64,000 nucleotides of DNA, taken from assembly GCF_015767675.1 (NCBI RefSeq), contig NZ_CP065217.1:1-64000 (forward strand), in the 5' to 3' direction. This DNA is from Vibrio navarrensis. Its GTDB lineage: Bacteria; Pseudomonadota; Gammaproteobacteria; Enterobacterales; Vibrionaceae. Below the pieces are notes generated by a model. It made no database searches, was not told the DNA's origin, and saw nothing but the letters and a program-made list of their open reading frames with translations. Shown here piece by piece: positions 1 to 12,493 of this stretch (position 1 is the stretch's first letter; each line of letters starts with the position of its first letter). Position numbers and translations under genes: made by a program.

Positions 1-1407
1 GTGTCATCTTCGCTTTGGTTGCAATGTATGCAGCGGCTTCAAGAAGAGCTACCAGCTACAGAATTCAGCATGTGGGTCCGTCCGTTACAAGCGGAGCTCA
101 ATGGCAACACGCTCACCTTGTTTGCTCCTAACCGCTTCGTACTTGACTGGGTGCGTGATAAATACCTCAACAGCATCAATCGACTGCTGCAGGAATATTG
201 CGGTCATGACATTCCCAATCTGCGTTTTGAGATCGGTAGCCGGCCCGTGGCTGCGCCAAAGCCTGCGCCCACCCGTACACCAGCCGATGTGGCGGCGGAG
301 TCGTCGGCACCCGCACAACTGCACGCCCGCAAACCCGTGCATAAAACGTGGGACGATGATGCCCAAGCGATTGCGGACATCAACCACCGCTCCAACGTTA
401 ACCCGAAACACAAGTTCAATAACTTTGTTGAAGGTAAATCAAACCAATTGGGTTTGGCTGCGGCGCGTCAGGTGGCGGATAACCCAGGCGGTGCCTACAA
501 CCCCCTCTTTTTATACGGTGGAACGGGTTTAGGTAAAACCCACTTGTTGCACGCGGTCGGCAATGCCATTGTGGATAACAAGCCCAACGCGAAAGTGGTG
601 TACATGCACTCAGAGCGTTTTGTGCAAGACATGGTTAAAGCGCTGCAAAACAACGCGATTGAAGAATTCAAACGTTACTACCGCAGCGTCGATGCACTGC
701 TTATCGATGACATCCAATTCTTTGCCAACAAAGAGCGTTCACAAGAAGAGTTCTTCCACACCTTTAACGCACTTTTAGAAGGCAACCAACAGATCATCCT
801 CACCTCAGACCGCTATCCGAAAGAGATCAGTGGCGTCGAGGATCGTCTGAAATCACGCTTTGGTTGGGGCTTGACCGTGGCGATAGAGCCGCCGGAGTTG
901 GAAACCCGTGTGGCGATCTTGATGAAGAAAGCCGAAGATCACCAAATCCATCTTGCTGATGAAGTGGCTTTCTTTATCGCCAAACGTCTGCGCTCCAACG
1001 TGCGTGAACTTGAAGGTGCACTCAATCGCGTGATTGCCAATGCGAATTTTACTGGCCGCCCAATTACCATTGATTTTGTGCGTGAAGCGCTGCGCGATTT
1101 GTTGGCGCTGCAAGAGAAGCTCGTCACCATCGACAACATTCAAAAGACCGTCGCGGAATACTACAAAATCAAAGTGGCGGATCTGCTCTCGAAACGCCGT
1201 TCCCGCTCCGTTGCGCGCCCGCGTCAACTGGCGATGGCGCTGGCGAAAGAGCTCACCAACCACAGCCTGCCGGAAATCGGCGATGCGTTTGGCGGCCGTG
1301 ACCACACCACGGTTTTGCATGCCTGCCGTAAAATTGAGCAGCTACGTGAAGAGAGCCACGACATTAAAGAAGATTACTCGAACTTGATTCGCACCTTGTC
1401 GTCCTAA
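1..1407 (+). CDS. dnaA: Chromosomal replication initiator protein DnaA
   Basis: 468 residues, the usual length. DnaA binds DnaA boxes at the origin and, with ATP, melts the duplex and loads DnaB. Domain I is at about 1-85 ([26 protein letters not shown]), followed by a Pro/Ala-rich linker (about 85-115). The AAA+ core carries the Walker [10 protein letters not shown] and Walker B LLIDDIQF. Domain IV ends with the DnaA signature [15 protein letters not shown]. The GTG at base 1 is the start, so the promoter and any upstream origin sequence lie outside the window. It is followed at 63 bp by dnaN, the standard gammaproteobacterial order. Confidence 0.98.
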   Translation: MSSSLWLQCMQRLQEELPATEFSMWVRPLQAELNGNTLTLFAPNRFVLDWVRDKYLNSINRLLQEYCGHDIPNLRFEIGSRPVAAPKPAPTRTPADVAAESSAPAQLHARKPVHKTWDDDAQAIADINHRSNVNPKHKFNNFVEGKSNQLGLAAARQVADNPGGAYNPLFLYGGTGLGKTHLLHAVGNAIVDNKPNAKVVYMHSERFVQDMVKALQNNAIEEFKRYYRSVDALLIDDIQFFANKERSQEEFFHTFNALLEGNQQIILTSDRYPKEISGVEDRLKSRFGWGLTVAIEPPELETRVAILMKKAEDHQIHLADEVAFFIAKRLRSNVRELEGALNRVIANANFTGRPITIDFVREALRDLLALQEKLVTIDNIQKTVAEYYKIKVADLLSKRRSRSVARPRQLAMALAKELTNHSLPEIGDAFGGRDHTTVLHACRKIEQLREESHDIKEDYSNLIRTLSS

Positions 1408-1470
1408 TCGGTTAAAATGGCAGAATTCTAAGCAAATCCCAATTTGAGCTGACAGCGTAAAGAGCCAAGC

Positions 1471-2571
1471 ATGAAATTTACCATTGAACGTAGTCATTTT
1501 ATTAAACCGCTGCAACAGGTCTCCGGTGCTCTGGGTGGCCGTCCTACTTTGCCTATTTTGGGTAACTTGTTAATCAAGGTCGACAACGGTCAGTTGTCGA
1601 TGACCGCGACGGATTTGGAAGTCGAACTGATTAGCCGCGTCACCTTGGAAGGGGAGTTTGAAGCGGGCAGCATTACGGTGCCCTCGCGTAAATTTCTCGA
1701 TATTTGCCGCGGTTTGCCCGATGACGCGCGAATTACCTTTGTCCTTGAAGGCGATCGCGTGCAATTGCGCTCAGGCCGCAGCCGCTTCTCGCTGGCAACG
1801 TTGCCGGCCAACGATTTCCCGAATATTGAAGATTGGCAAAGTGACGTTGAAGTGTCGCTGACGCAAGGTGAACTGCGCGCACTGATTGAGAAGACGCAGT
1901 TCTCTATGGCGAACCAAGATGTGCGCTACTACCTCAACGGCATGCTGTTTGAAATAGATGGCACCACCCTGCGCAGCGTGGCGACCGACGGGCACCGAAT
2001 GGCGGTCTCGCAAGTTGCACTCGGCGCAGATTTCGCGCAAAAACAGATCATTGTGCCGCGCAAAGGGGTGCAAGAGTTGGTTAAATTGCTCGATGCGCCA
2101 GAACAGCCTGTGATGCTGCAAATCGGCAGCTCCAACCTGCGCGCTGAAGTCAATAACTTTGTCTTCACCTCTAAACTGGTGGATGGCCGTTTCCCGGATT
2201 ATCGTCGCGTTATGCCGCAGCACACCACAAAAACGCTTGAAGCAAGCTGTGACGAGCTGCGTCAATCGTTCGCGCGTGCGGCGATTTTGTCGAATGAAAA
2301 ATTCCGTGGCGTACGGGTGAATTTAGCGGGCAGTGACATGCGCATTACCGCCAATAACCCGGAGCAGGAAGAAGCAGAAGAGATGCTGGATGTCTCTTTT
2401 GAAGGCGAAGCGATTGAAATTGGCTTTAACGTCAGTTACGTGCTGGATGTGCTCAATACACTGCGCTGTGACAAAGTGCGTATTTCGATGTCGGATGCCA
2501 ACGCCAGTGCGCTGATTGAAAATGTCGACGACGACAGCGCTATGTACGTCGTGATGCCGATCCGCCTGTAA
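1471..2571 (+). CDS. dnaN: DNA polymerase III beta subunit (sliding clamp)
   Basis: 366 residues, the same length class as the E. coli clamp. It forms the dimeric ring that tethers polymerases and many repair proteins to DNA. The N-terminus (MKFTIERSHFIKPLQQVSGALGGRPTLPILGN) and the C-terminal MYVVMPIRL, which forms part of the hydrophobic binding cleft, are both typical. Three clamp domains of about 120 residues can be laid along the sequence. It lies 63 bp after dnaA and 9 bp before recF, so these genes are probably cotranscribed. Confidence 0.98.
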   Translation: MKFTIERSHFIKPLQQVSGALGGRPTLPILGNLLIKVDNGQLSMTATDLEVELISRVTLEGEFEAGSITVPSRKFLDICRGLPDDARITFVLEGDRVQLRSGRSRFSLATLPANDFPNIEDWQSDVEVSLTQGELRALIEKTQFSMANQDVRYYLNGMLFEIDGTTLRSVATDGHRMAVSQVALGADFAQKQIIVPRKGVQELVKLLDAPEQPVMLQIGSSNLRAEVNNFVFTSKLVDGRFPDYRRVMPQHTTKTLEASCDELRQSFARAAILSNEKFRGVRVNLAGSDMRITANNPEQEEAEEMLDVSFEGEAIEIGFNVSYVLDVLNTLRCDKVRISMSDANASALIENVDDDSAMYVVMPIRL

Positions 2572-2580
2572 GCTGATTGA

Positions 2581-3660
2581 ATGCCGCTTTCTCGTCTGAT
2601 TATTCAGCAATTTCGTAATATCAAAGCCTGTGACATCGCCTTGTCACCAGGCTTTAACTTTCTTATCGGCCCCAATGGCAGCGGTAAAACCAGTGTGCTA
2701 GAAGCGGTCTACTTATTGGGACATGGCCGCTCGTTTCGCAGCGCGCTGACTGGTCGAGTGATTCAAAACGAGTGTGACCAACTGTTTGTTCATGGTCGTT
2801 TTTTGAACTCGGATCAATTTGAGCTACCCGTTGGCATTAATAAGCAGCGCGATGGTACAACTGAGGTTAAAATAGGCGGTCAGTCTGGGCAAAAGCTCGC
2901 TCAGTTGGCGCAGGTTCTGCCATTGCAACTGATTCATCCTGAAGGGTTTGATCTGTTGACCGATGGGCCGAAACATCGCCGCGCTTTTATCGATTGGGGC
3001 GTGTTTCATAGCGAAGCGGCCTTTTTTGATGCTTGGGGTCGCTTTAAGCGTCTCAACAAGCAGCGTAATGCCCTGCTCAAAACGGCCAGAAGCTACCGCG
3101 AACTCAGTTATTGGGATCAAGAAATGGCACGTTTGGCGGAGCAGATAAGCCAGTGGCGTGAGCATTATGTCGAGCAGATGCAAAGCAAAGCCGAGCAACT
3201 GTGTCGCGATTTTTTGCCAGAGTTTGATATTCAGCTGAAGTACTATCGCGGCTGGGACAAAGAGACGCCTTATCAGCAGATCCTCGAGAAAAACTTCGAA
3301 CGGGATCAGGCGCTTGGCTATACCTTCAGTGGGCCGAATAAAGCGGATTTACGCATCAAAGTGAATGGCACGCCGGTGGAAGATGTGCTGTCACGTGGTC
3401 AACTGAAACTCATGGTGTGCGCACTGCGTTTAGCGCAGGGGCAGCACCTAACGGAAATGACCGGTAAGCAATGCATCTATCTGATAGATGATTTTGCGTC
3501 AGAATTAGACAGTCAACGTCGCAAGCGTTTGGCAGATTGCCTGAAAGCGACGGGGGCTCAAGTTTTTGTAAGCTCAATTACCGAAAACCAGATCGCGGAC
3601 ATGCGAGATGAGGCAGGGAAACTGTTCCATGTGGATCAGGGTGTGATTGAGCAAGGATAA
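2581..3660 (+). CDS. recF: DNA replication and repair protein RecF
   Basis: 359 residues. This SMC-like ATPase of the RecFOR pathway directs RecA loading at gapped DNA. The N-terminus has [48 protein letters not shown], with Walker A GPNGSGKT. The C-terminal half has the ABC signature-like [17 protein letters not shown] and the Walker B region [13 protein letters not shown]. Nine bases separate it from the dnaN stop and 18 bases from gyrB, so it sits inside a dnaA-dnaN-recF-gyrB transcription unit. Confidence 0.97.
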   Translation: MPLSRLIIQQFRNIKACDIALSPGFNFLIGPNGSGKTSVLEAVYLLGHGRSFRSALTGRVIQNECDQLFVHGRFLNSDQFELPVGINKQRDGTTEVKIGGQSGQKLAQLAQVLPLQLIHPEGFDLLTDGPKHRRAFIDWGVFHSEAAFFDAWGRFKRLNKQRNALLKTARSYRELSYWDQEMARLAEQISQWREHYVEQMQSKAEQLCRDFLPEFDIQLKYYRGWDKETPYQQILEKNFERDQALGYTFSGPNKADLRIKVNGTPVEDVLSRGQLKLMVCALRLAQGQHLTEMTGKQCIYLIDDFASELDSQRRKRLADCLKATGAQVFVSSITENQIADMRDEAGKLFHVDQGVIEQG

Positions 3661-3675
3661 ATAATGAGAGAGTAA

Positions 3676-6096
<2,421 letters not shown>

Positions 6097-6120
6097 TCAA
6101 GCCTCTTTTCTAGCTCAAAT

Positions 6121-6150
6121 AAAGCGCGGGTCACATGCCCGCGCTTTTTT
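6121..6150 (+). terminator. Rho-independent terminator after gyrB
   Basis: A 10-bp GC-rich stem (AAAGCGCGGG pairing with CCCGCGCTTT) with a short loop is followed by a run of T. It closes the dnaA-dnaN-recF-gyrB unit. Confidence 0.93.
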
Positions 6151-6190
6151 ATGCCTGTTATTTTCTTCGTTAAAAAATTTTCTTTTTACT

Positions 6191-6219
6191 CTTGAAAGCG
6201 ATTTTGCTCGTCCTTATAT
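6191..6219 (+). promoter_or_regulatory. Sigma-32 (heat-shock) promoter for ibpA
   Basis: CTTGAAA at 6191-6197 and CCTTATAT at 6212-6219 are separated by 14 bp. This fits the RpoH consensus (CTTGAAA, 11-16 bp spacer, CCCCATnT) at -35 exactly and at -10 partially. It lies about 180 bp upstream of the small heat-shock protein gene, leaving a long 5' leader. Confidence 0.75.
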
Positions 6220-6224
6220 CTGTC

Positions 6225-6399
6225 AGTGAAGGCGCCGTAAGGGCCTTTTCCCACGACCCACATCGCTCTGTTGAGGATGAACTGGGTCAAGACTGACAAC
6301 CTGTTCCACCCATGTCCCGATTGAGAGGAATGGTGTTTTGGAACTCTTCGCCCGACCATTACTGGGCAAGACTATTGCTTAAATGAAGAGGATAGAATT
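6225..6399 (+). promoter_or_regulatory. Probable ROSE-like RNA thermometer in the ibpA leader
   Basis: The roughly 170-nt leader between the heat-shock promoter and ibpA has no ORF but several possible hairpins. Its 3' end has TTGCT (about 6374-6378) shortly before the AGGAT Shine-Dalgarno of ibpA. ROSE thermometers of small heat-shock genes use a conserved U(U/C)GCU to pair imperfectly with AGGA, masking the ribosome site until heat melts it. The motif and position are seen directly; the fold is inferred and not computed. Confidence 0.6.
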
Positions 6400-6837
6400 A
6401 TGCGTAATGTAGATTTCACACCACTGTACCGCAACGCGATTGGTTTTGATCGTCTGTTGAACCTGATGGAAGCCAACGCGGCGAAAAACAGCTCAAGCGG
6501 TTACCCTCCATACAATATTGAGCAGAAAGATGAGCACAACTACCGCATCACTATGGCGGTGGCGGGCTTTGCCGAAGAGCAGCTTGATCTGACGCAAAAT
6601 GAAAATCTGCTGATTGTTAAAGGCGAGCGCAAAGAGGAAGAAGGCAAAAACTACGTTTATCAAGGCATCGCAGAGCGCGACTTTGAGCGTAAGTTCCAGT
6701 TGGCCGATTACGTGAAAGTGGTGGGTGCTTCGATGGAAAATGGCCTATTGCACATCGATTTAGTGCGTGAAATTCCCGAGGCGATGCAGCCGCGTAAGAT
6801 TGCTATCGGTAACGGCCAGTTGCTGGAAAACAGATAA
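6400..6837 (+). CDS. ibpA: Small heat-shock protein, Hsp20/IbpA family
   Basis: 145 residues. This ATP-independent holdase binds unfolding proteins and hands them to DnaK/ClpB. The N-terminus ([24 protein letters not shown]) matches IbpA. The alpha-crystallin domain spans about 35-125 ([22 protein letters not shown] ... [39 protein letters not shown]). The C-terminal tail holds an I-x-I type element (KIAIG) used for oligomer contacts. It is monocistronic. A sigma-32-like promoter and a thermometer-like leader precede it, so heat is the expected inducer at both transcription and translation. Confidence 0.93.
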   Translation: MRNVDFTPLYRNAIGFDRLLNLMEANAAKNSSSGYPPYNIEQKDEHNYRITMAVAGFAEEQLDLTQNENLLIVKGERKEEEGKNYVYQGIAERDFERKFQLADYVKVVGASMENGLLHIDLVREIPEAMQPRKIAIGNGQLLENR

Positions 6838-6860
6838 ATCTTACCCGATTGAGATGAGAA

Positions 6861-6884
6861 AAGAGCGCCTGTGTTGGCGCTCTT
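6861..6884. terminator. Bidirectional terminator between ibpA and avtA
   Basis: AAGAGCGCC pairs with GGCGCTCTT across a 6-nt loop, between two convergent genes. It serves ibpA on the plus strand and probably avtA on the minus strand. Confidence 0.8.
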
Positions 6885-6902
6885 CGTTTATCGGCGAGCT
6901 CG

Positions 6903-8165
6903 CTACTTCTCGCTTAACCCTTGTTGGTAGGCTTTAGCCACCTCTTCGGCGATGATCGCGATGCCTTGCTGCATCTTCTCATCGTCCTGCACATAGTTCA
7001 TGCGCAAACACTGATGGGCGTGCTCCCAACTCTCTTCTTGGCCGATAAAGAAATATTCTCCCGGCACAATCAATACGCCGCGTGCTTTAAGGCGTTGGTA
7101 AAGAGCCATGGTGGTGATTGGCAGTTCATCAAACCACAGCCATAAGAAAATCGCCCCTTCCGGTTTGTGGATACGAAAACGCGGATCTTGAATCGCCTCT
7201 TGCAGTAGTGCGACCGCACGCTGCGACTTATGCTGGTAAAAAGGCTTAATCACTTGTGAGCTCAGAGCCAGCAGATCGTCTTGACGGATCATATGATGGC
7301 CGAGCGCGGGGCCCATGCTGCCAGGTGCTAAGCTAATAATGCCGTTCATATTGGTCAGCGCTTGCGTTACCTCTTCGCTGGCGATGACGATGCCACAACG
7401 TACACCCGGTAGCCCAAGTTTGGAGAGGCTCATGCACAAGATGGTGTTCTCATTCCAAAATGGCTGCACATCTTCGAAGATGATGTTCGGGAACGGTAGG
7501 CCATAGGCATTGTCGATGATCAGCGGGATATTATTTTCTCGCGCGAGCTTATCCAGTTTGGCGATCTCTTCATCGGTCAACACATTGCCAGTTGGGTTAG
7601 TTGGACGCGAGGCACAAATAGCGGCAACCGAGTCATCGACTTTGAGCTTTTCGAAATCGACGTGATATTTAAATAAGCCATTGTCGAGCAGTTCAATTTC
7701 AGGGCGGTAAGAGACAAAGATATCTTCATCGATCCCCGCGTCGGCATAGCCAATGTATTCTGGGGCGAGTGGCAACAGGATTTTCTTGTTCGACCCATCG
7801 CTCTGCTTGCCAGCAAACAGATTAAACAAGTAGAAGAAACCGCTTTGGCTACCGTTGGTCAGGCTGATGTTTTTCTCGCTGATGTTCCAGCCGTAAGTCT
7901 CTTTGAGCAGTTTCGCTAAGGCTTTTACAAACACATCTTTGCCTTGCGGGCCGTCGTAATTAGCAAGGGCCGCGACCAGTTCGCCACTGGCCAGCATGTC
8001 CGCACTGGCTTGATGAAAGTAATCGAGCATGGCTGGAATGGCCGCAGGGTTGCCGCCACCGAGCATGATGGCGCCGGGAGTGCGTAGGCCATCATTCAAA
8101 TCGTCCATTAACTGGGTAATACCGGAATACTGATTAAACTTTTCACCAAACTTTGAAAACTGCAT
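6903..8165 (-). CDS. avtA: Valine--pyruvate transaminase AvtA
   Basis: 420 residues, close to the E. coli enzyme. This fold-type I PLP aminotransferase converts valine and pyruvate to 2-oxoisovalerate and alanine. Visible motifs are GGGNPAAIP near the N-terminus, the cofactor-contact RPTNPTGNVL and DNAYGLPFP, and the Schiff-base lysine in CMSLSKLGLPGVRCG. The tail has the Arg of RMNYVQDDEKM, expected to hold the substrate carboxylate. It is a single gene, with its own upstream region before the glyS terminator. The annotation rests on full-length resemblance to AvtA rather than to generic class I/II aminotransferases. Confidence 0.92.
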   Translation of the reverse strand: MQFSKFGEKFNQYSGITQLMDDLNDGLRTPGAIMLGGGNPAAIPAMLDYFHQASADMLASGELVAALANYDGPQGKDVFVKALAKLLKETYGWNISEKNISLTNGSQSGFFYLFNLFAGKQSDGSNKKILLPLAPEYIGYADAGIDEDIFVSYRPEIELLDNGLFKYHVDFEKLKVDDSVAAICASRPTNPTGNVLTDEEIAKLDKLARENNIPLIIDNAYGLPFPNIIFEDVQPFWNENTILCMSLSKLGLPGVRCGIVIASEEVTQALTNMNGIISLAPGSMGPALGHHMIRQDDLLALSSQVIKPFYQHKSQRAVALLQEAIQDPRFRIHKPEGAIFLWLWFDELPITTMALYQRLKARGVLIVPGEYFFIGQEESWEHAHQCLRMNYVQDDEKMQQGIAIIAEEVAKAYQQGLSEK

Positions 8166-8301
8166 GTGTTTTTATACCTAATTCATTGTGATTGCTTTGT
8201 GTACCTAAAAGGCCAGTACGTTGCTGGCTGGTCGAGTAAACATTGAACATACCTGAATGTGATTGCGAGGCAAAGCACAATATCTGGCACAGCAGAAAAA
8301 C

Positions 8302-8327
8302 AAAGCCCAACTCCGAGGAGTTGGGCT
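8302..8327 (-). terminator. Terminator of the glyQS operon
   Basis: A 12-bp stem (AAGCCCAACTCC with GGAGTTGGGCTT) lies just after the glyS stop. On the minus strand it runs into a T-rich tract (TGTTTTTCTG), as expected for an intrinsic terminator. Confidence 0.88.
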
Positions 8328-8370
8328 TGAGTTGGCCGATTTTATTCGACAAATCTGGCGATACGTCGAG

Positions 8371-10452
8371 TTATTTCTGCAGTAGAGAAATATCGGCGAT
8401 CTGCAAGAACAGGTTACGTAGGTTGTTAAGCAGCGTTAAGCGGTTTTTCTTCAACGCTTCGTCATCTGCCATGACCATCACGTTATCGAAGAACGCGTCG
8501 ACAGGCTCACGCAGCGCAGCAAGTTGGCTCAATGCTTGTTGGTAGTTACCCGTTGCAAATGCAGGCTCTAACGCTTCTGTGAGTACTTCAACGTTTTCAG
8601 CCAGCGCTTTCTCTGCATCTTCCTGAAGAAGAGACAGCTCAATCTCAGTTGGCAGTTCGCCTTCGAATTTCGCCAGAATGTTACCCACGCGTTTGTTCGC
8701 TGCTGCCAGTGATTCTGCTGCATCCAACTCACGGAAGTGAGAAACCGCTTTAACACGTTGGTCAAAGTCTGCAGGTTTAGTTGGGCGACGAGCCAGTACC
8801 GCTTGGATGATGTCTACGCTGAAACCTTCATCTTGGTACCATGCACGGAAACGACCGAGCATAAACTCAATCACATCTTGCTCAACGTTTTCGTTAGTTA
8901 AACGGCTAGTACCATCTTCTTGGGCAAACAGTGATTTCGCTTTCGCGACTAGATCGACCAAGTCTAGGTTGTAACCGTACTCAACGATGATACGCAGAAC
9001 ACCCAGTGATGCGCGGCGCAGTGCAAATGGGTCAGAGCCTTTTGGCGCTTGGCCAATACCGAAGATACCGACGATAGTGTCCAGCTTATCCGCCATCGCA
9101 ACCGCGGCAGAAACTCCGTTGGTTGGTAGGCTGTCGCCAGCGAAACGAGGCATGTATTGCTCGTTAAGTGCCACTGCCACTTCTTCTGATTCACCGTCGT
9201 GGCGCGCGTAGTGCATGCCCATCACACCTTGAGTATCGGTAAACTCGAATACCATTGATGTCATTAGGTCACATTTAGCTAGCAGACCAGCACGTTTTGA
9301 TTTCTCAACATCCGCACCGATTTGCTCAGCAATGTAGCCAGCAAGCTCAGTGATACGGTCTGTTTTGTCTTTGATGGTGCCCAGTTTTTGCTGGAAGATG
9401 GCCGTTTCTAGCTGAGGTAGGCGATCAATCAGTTTGCTCTTGCGGTCAGTGTTGAAGAAGAACTCGGCATCAGCAAGACGTGGACGAACCACTTTCTCGT
9501 TACCTTCAATAACATGACGAGGCTCTTTAGACTCGATGTTAGAGACGAAGATAAAGTTAGGCAGCAGTTTTTTCTCTGCGTCATAGACAGGGAAGTACTT
9601 CTGGTCGCCTTTCATGGTGTAAACCAACGCTTCTGAAGGTACTTTGAGGAACTTTTCTTCAAACTTAGCTGTTAGCACAACCGGCCATTCAACCAGTGAA
9701 GTTACTTCTTCAACTAGGTCATCTTCTAGGTCAGCAACACCGCCAACTTGTTGTGCTGCTTTTTGTGCATCAGCGATGATAGTAGCTTTACGAGCATCGT
9801 AATCCGCGATGACTTTACCGCGCTCTTCCAGAATCGCTGGGTATTGAGAGGCAGAATCGATAGTAAATTCTGCCTCTCCCATGAAACGGTGACCACGGAT
9901 AGTACGAGCAGAACTCACACCAAGGATTTCACCTTCGATAAGTTCATCACCGAACAGAATGGTTAGCGTTTTAACTGGGCGGATAAATTGAGTTTCTTTA
10001 TCACCCCAACGCATTGGTTTGGCGATAGGCAGGTTAGCCAGTGCTTTTGCGGCAAGTTCAACAACCACAGTTTTTGCTTCTTGGCCTTTCACTTCTTGCT
10101 TGTAAAGCAGCCATTCACCTTGGTCTGTCTTTAGGCGATCGGCTTGTTCAACCGTGATGCCGTTACCACGAGCCCAGCCTTGTGCCGCTTTGGTGGGTTG
10201 ACCATCTGCATCAAAAGCAACCGCAATCGCAGGACCACGTTTTTCAACCACTTTATCCGCTTGGCCTTCAGCAAGGTTAGCGACTTTAAGCGCTAAACGA
10301 CGTGGCGTTGCAAACCACTTGATGCCTTCATGGGCAAGGTCTTCGGCTTTTAATTCTGCTGCAAAGTTTGCCGCAAAGGCTTCCGCTAGCGTGCGAAGTT
10401 GCTTTGGTGGTAACTCTTCAGTACCGAGTTCAATTAGAAATTCTTTTGCCAT
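8371..10452 (-). CDS. glyS: Glycyl-tRNA synthetase beta subunit
   Basis: 693 residues from the start chosen here. It is the tRNA-binding subunit of the tetrameric alpha2-beta2 glycyl-tRNA synthetase. The N-terminus [26 protein letters not shown] is canonical. An in-frame start five codons upstream (10467) would overlap glyQ, so the ATG at 10452, with GAGG about 12 nt upstream, is preferred. The HD-like region ([27 protein letters not shown]) and C-terminal DALR-type domain are present. The start is 1 bp from the glyQ stop, so translation is probably coupled. Confidence 0.97.
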   Translation of the reverse strand: MAKEFLIELGTEELPPKQLRTLAEAFAANFAAELKAEDLAHEGIKWFATPRRLALKVANLAEGQADKVVEKRGPAIAVAFDADGQPTKAAQGWARGNGITVEQADRLKTDQGEWLLYKQEVKGQEAKTVVVELAAKALANLPIAKPMRWGDKETQFIRPVKTLTILFGDELIEGEILGVSSARTIRGHRFMGEAEFTIDSASQYPAILEERGKVIADYDARKATIIADAQKAAQQVGGVADLEDDLVEEVTSLVEWPVVLTAKFEEKFLKVPSEALVYTMKGDQKYFPVYDAEKKLLPNFIFVSNIESKEPRHVIEGNEKVVRPRLADAEFFFNTDRKSKLIDRLPQLETAIFQQKLGTIKDKTDRITELAGYIAEQIGADVEKSKRAGLLAKCDLMTSMVFEFTDTQGVMGMHYARHDGESEEVAVALNEQYMPRFAGDSLPTNGVSAAVAMADKLDTIVGIFGIGQAPKGSDPFALRRASLGVLRIIVEYGYNLDLVDLVAKAKSLFAQEDGTSRLTNENVEQDVIEFMLGRFRAWYQDEGFSVDIIQAVLARRPTKPADFDQRVKAVSHFRELDAAESLAAANKRVGNILAKFEGELPTEIELSLLQEDAEKALAENVEVLTEALEPAFATGNYQQALSQLAALREPVDAFFDNVMVMADDEALKKNRLTLLNNLRNLFLQIADISLLQK

Positions 10453-10453
10453 C

Positions 10454-11371
10454 TTATTTGTCCTCACCCTTTTTACACATAGGGAAGCCTAATGCTTCAC
10501 GAGATGCGTAGTACGCTTCTGCAACCGATTTAGTGAGGTTACGAATACGTAGGATGTAACGCTGACGCTCTGTGACTGAGATGGCTTTGCGCGCATCCAG
10601 TAGGTTGAACGCGTGGCCAGCTTTCAAAATACGCTCGTAAGCGGGCAGTGGAAGCGGCTTTTCAAGCTCAAGCAGGTGTTTACACTCTTTTTCGCACTGG
10701 TCGAAGAAGGTGAATAGGAAATCCACATCGGCGTGTTCGAAGTTGTAAGTGGATTGCTCAACTTCATTTTGGTGGAAGATGTCGCCATAGGTTACTTTGC
10801 CTAGTGGACCATCTGTCCATACCAAGTCATACACAGAATCCATGCCCTGAATGTACATCGCCAGACGCTCAATACCGTAAGTGATCTCGCCGGTGACAGG
10901 TTTGCACTCTAAGCCACCGACTTGTTGGAAGTAGGTAAACTGAGTCACTTCCATGCCGTTTAACCACACTTCCCAGCCAAGACCCCAAGCACCGAGTGTT
11001 GGGTTTTCCCAGTTGTCTTCGACGAAACGGATGTCGTGAACTTGCGGGTCAACGCCAAGCACTTCCAGAGAACCTAAGTACAGTTCTTGAATGTTGTCTG
11101 GGGACGGTTTAATGATCACCTGGAACTGGTAGTAGTGCTGAAGGCGGTTAGGGTTTTCACCGTAGCGGCCGTCAGTCGGACGACGAGATGGCTGAACGTA
11201 AGCCGTAGCAATTGGCTCGGGACCAAGTGCACGTAAACATGTCATTGGGTGAGAAGTACCTGCACCTACTTCCATGTCTAATGGTTGAACAATGGTACAG
11301 CCTTGTTGGGCCCAATAATCCTGCAGCGCGAGGATCATACCCTGAAAGGTTTTGATATCGTATTTTTGCAT
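10454..11371 (-). CDS. glyQ: Glycyl-tRNA synthetase alpha subunit
   Basis: 305 residues from [25 protein letters not shown]. It is the catalytic class IIc subunit that activates glycine and charges tRNA-Gly together with GlyS. Motif-like stretches are [51 protein letters not shown] and [26 protein letters not shown] longer reading frame starts at 11443, but those 24 residues do not resemble the family and cross the promoter region. It is the first gene of the glyQS operon. Confidence 0.97.
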   Translation of the reverse strand: MQKYDIKTFQGMILALQDYWAQQGCTIVQPLDMEVGAGTSHPMTCLRALGPEPIATAYVQPSRRPTDGRYGENPNRLQHYYQFQVIIKPSPDNIQELYLGSLEVLGVDPQVHDIRFVEDNWENPTLGAWGLGWEVWLNGMEVTQFTYFQQVGGLECKPVTGEITYGIERLAMYIQGMDSVYDLVWTDGPLGKVTYGDIFHQNEVEQSTYNFEHADVDFLFTFFDQCEKECKHLLELEKPLPLPAYERILKAGHAFNLLDARKAISVTERQRYILRIRNLTKSVAEAYYASREALGFPMCKKGEDK

Positions 11372-11590
11372 AGTCAGGTTCGCGCGAAATTTCTGTCTAG
11401 AGTGATAAAAAATAACGATCAAGTATACCCAGATATTCTGCATGGGAGTAGAGCTAATCTTGATTAATTCGTGGTCAAATTTCCCCTTTAGTGGAAATTT
11501 ATTGGCTTATTCGTCCAAATTTTCTTAAAAGGGAGTTTTTGTGTAATTTCTCACTTGAGATGGTGGGGGAAGCTGGCTAGAATTGCGCTC

Positions 11591-11785
11591 GTCTTTGGGG
11601 AGTAGCTTACTGGATGAGGTCCATTTCCATCCGGTTCGTTCGTCAACATAATTGGTGCCAAATCACCATGGCGTTCGAGACTCGAAGCCCTTCGAGTTTA
11701 GCAAGACCTTAGACAAATCATCACGAACCGGGGCGGGGCGTGAGGTTTGTCTATGGTTAACATAATAATCCCTGCCCCATTGAGC
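11591..11785 (+). promoter_or_regulatory. yybP-ykoY manganese riboswitch upstream of mneA
   Basis: The 11372-11790 gap has no gene. It holds the conserved L1 segment (CTTTGGGGAGTAGC, from about 11593) and the L3 segment GCAAGACC (11701-11708), the hallmarks of the Mn2+-sensing yybP-ykoY aptamer. Two alternative helices are visible. 11706-11717 (ACCTTAGACAAA) can pair with 11746-11757 (TTTGTCTATGGT, 11 of 12) and would disrupt the aptamer's 3' side. 11730-11738 (GGGGCGGGG) can pair with 11770-11778 (CCCTGCCCC) just before the start codon. The two helices cross, so they are mutually exclusive. No T-tract follows, so translational control is more likely than termination. Confidence 0.85.
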
Positions 11786-11790
11786 ATGTC

Positions 11791-12345
11791 GTGAGCGTTT
11801 TAGCTATTTCTATTACTACTGTCGCCTTAGCCGAAATTGGCGATAAAACCCAGTTATTATCCCTGCTGCTAGCCAGCCGCTATCGAAAACCGATCCCCAT
11901 CATTGCTGCGATCTTCTTTGCCACCATTGCTAACCATGCTTTGGCTGCGTGGCTGGGTGTCGTTGTGGCCGATTACCTGTCACCAGAAGTATTGAAATGG
12001 GTGCTGGTGGTGAGCTTTCTCGCGATGGCGGCTTGGGTGCTGATCCCCGACAAGCTCGACGACGATGAAGAGATTTCCAATCGAGGTCCATTTGTGGCCA
12101 GTTTTATCGCTTTTTTTATCGCGGAAGTGGGGGATAAAACGCAAATCGCCACCTCGATTCTCGGTGCCCAATACGCCGATGCGCTCACTTGGGTGATCCT
12201 CGGCACCACCATCGGCATGCTGTTGGCGAATGTGCCTGTGGTGCTGATTGGTAAGCTCTCGGCAGACAAACTGCCCCTTGCCTTAATTCGCAAAGTAACT
12301 GCACTACTGTTTGTTGCTTTGGCACTGGGTGCCGCTTTTTGGTAA
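11791..12345 (+). CDS. mneA: Manganese exporter, UPF0016/GDT1 (MneA) family
   Basis: 184 residues with about six transmembrane segments in two repeats. Each repeat starts with the family signature E-x-G-D-K-T: EIGDKTQLLSLLLASRY near residue 10 and EVGDKTQIATSILGAQY near residue 112. An acidic loop (IPDKLDDDEEIS) separates the halves. The family (vibrio MneA, TMEM165/Gdt1) moves Mn2+ and/or Ca2+ out of the cytosol. The upstream Mn riboswitch supports Mn2+ efflux here. The start is a GTG with only a weak GAG Shine-Dalgarno, which suits regulation by the leader. Confidence 0.9.
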   Translation: MSVLAISITTVALAEIGDKTQLLSLLLASRYRKPIPIIAAIFFATIANHALAAWLGVVVADYLSPEVLKWVLVVSFLAMAAWVLIPDKLDDDEEISNRGPFVASFIAFFIAEVGDKTQIATSILGAQYADALTWVILGTTIGMLLANVPVVLIGKLSADKLPLALIRKVTALLFVALALGAAFW

Positions 12346-12493
12346 ATCTTGCGTCTAACTTCGGATAATCTCGCAGAAACAGCGGCCGTTCTTAAATGAG
12401 TGTTTATTCGTTAAGGAGCGTGACCGCTGCCATATTCGTGTCATGCAGCGCATGCTACTTTAAGGTTGTGAATTGAAACGGGAGGGCACCAAT

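Noticed and set aside
1..1470. Replication origin next to dnaA.
   Set aside because: dnaA begins at base 1, and no cluster of DnaA boxes or AT-rich unwinding region was found in the dnaA-dnaN gap; the origin probably lies upstream of the window.
8143..8545. Frames in the avtA-glyS gap and into glyS.
   Set aside because: They cross the glyS terminator and overlap real genes; no Shine-Dalgarno and no family signature.
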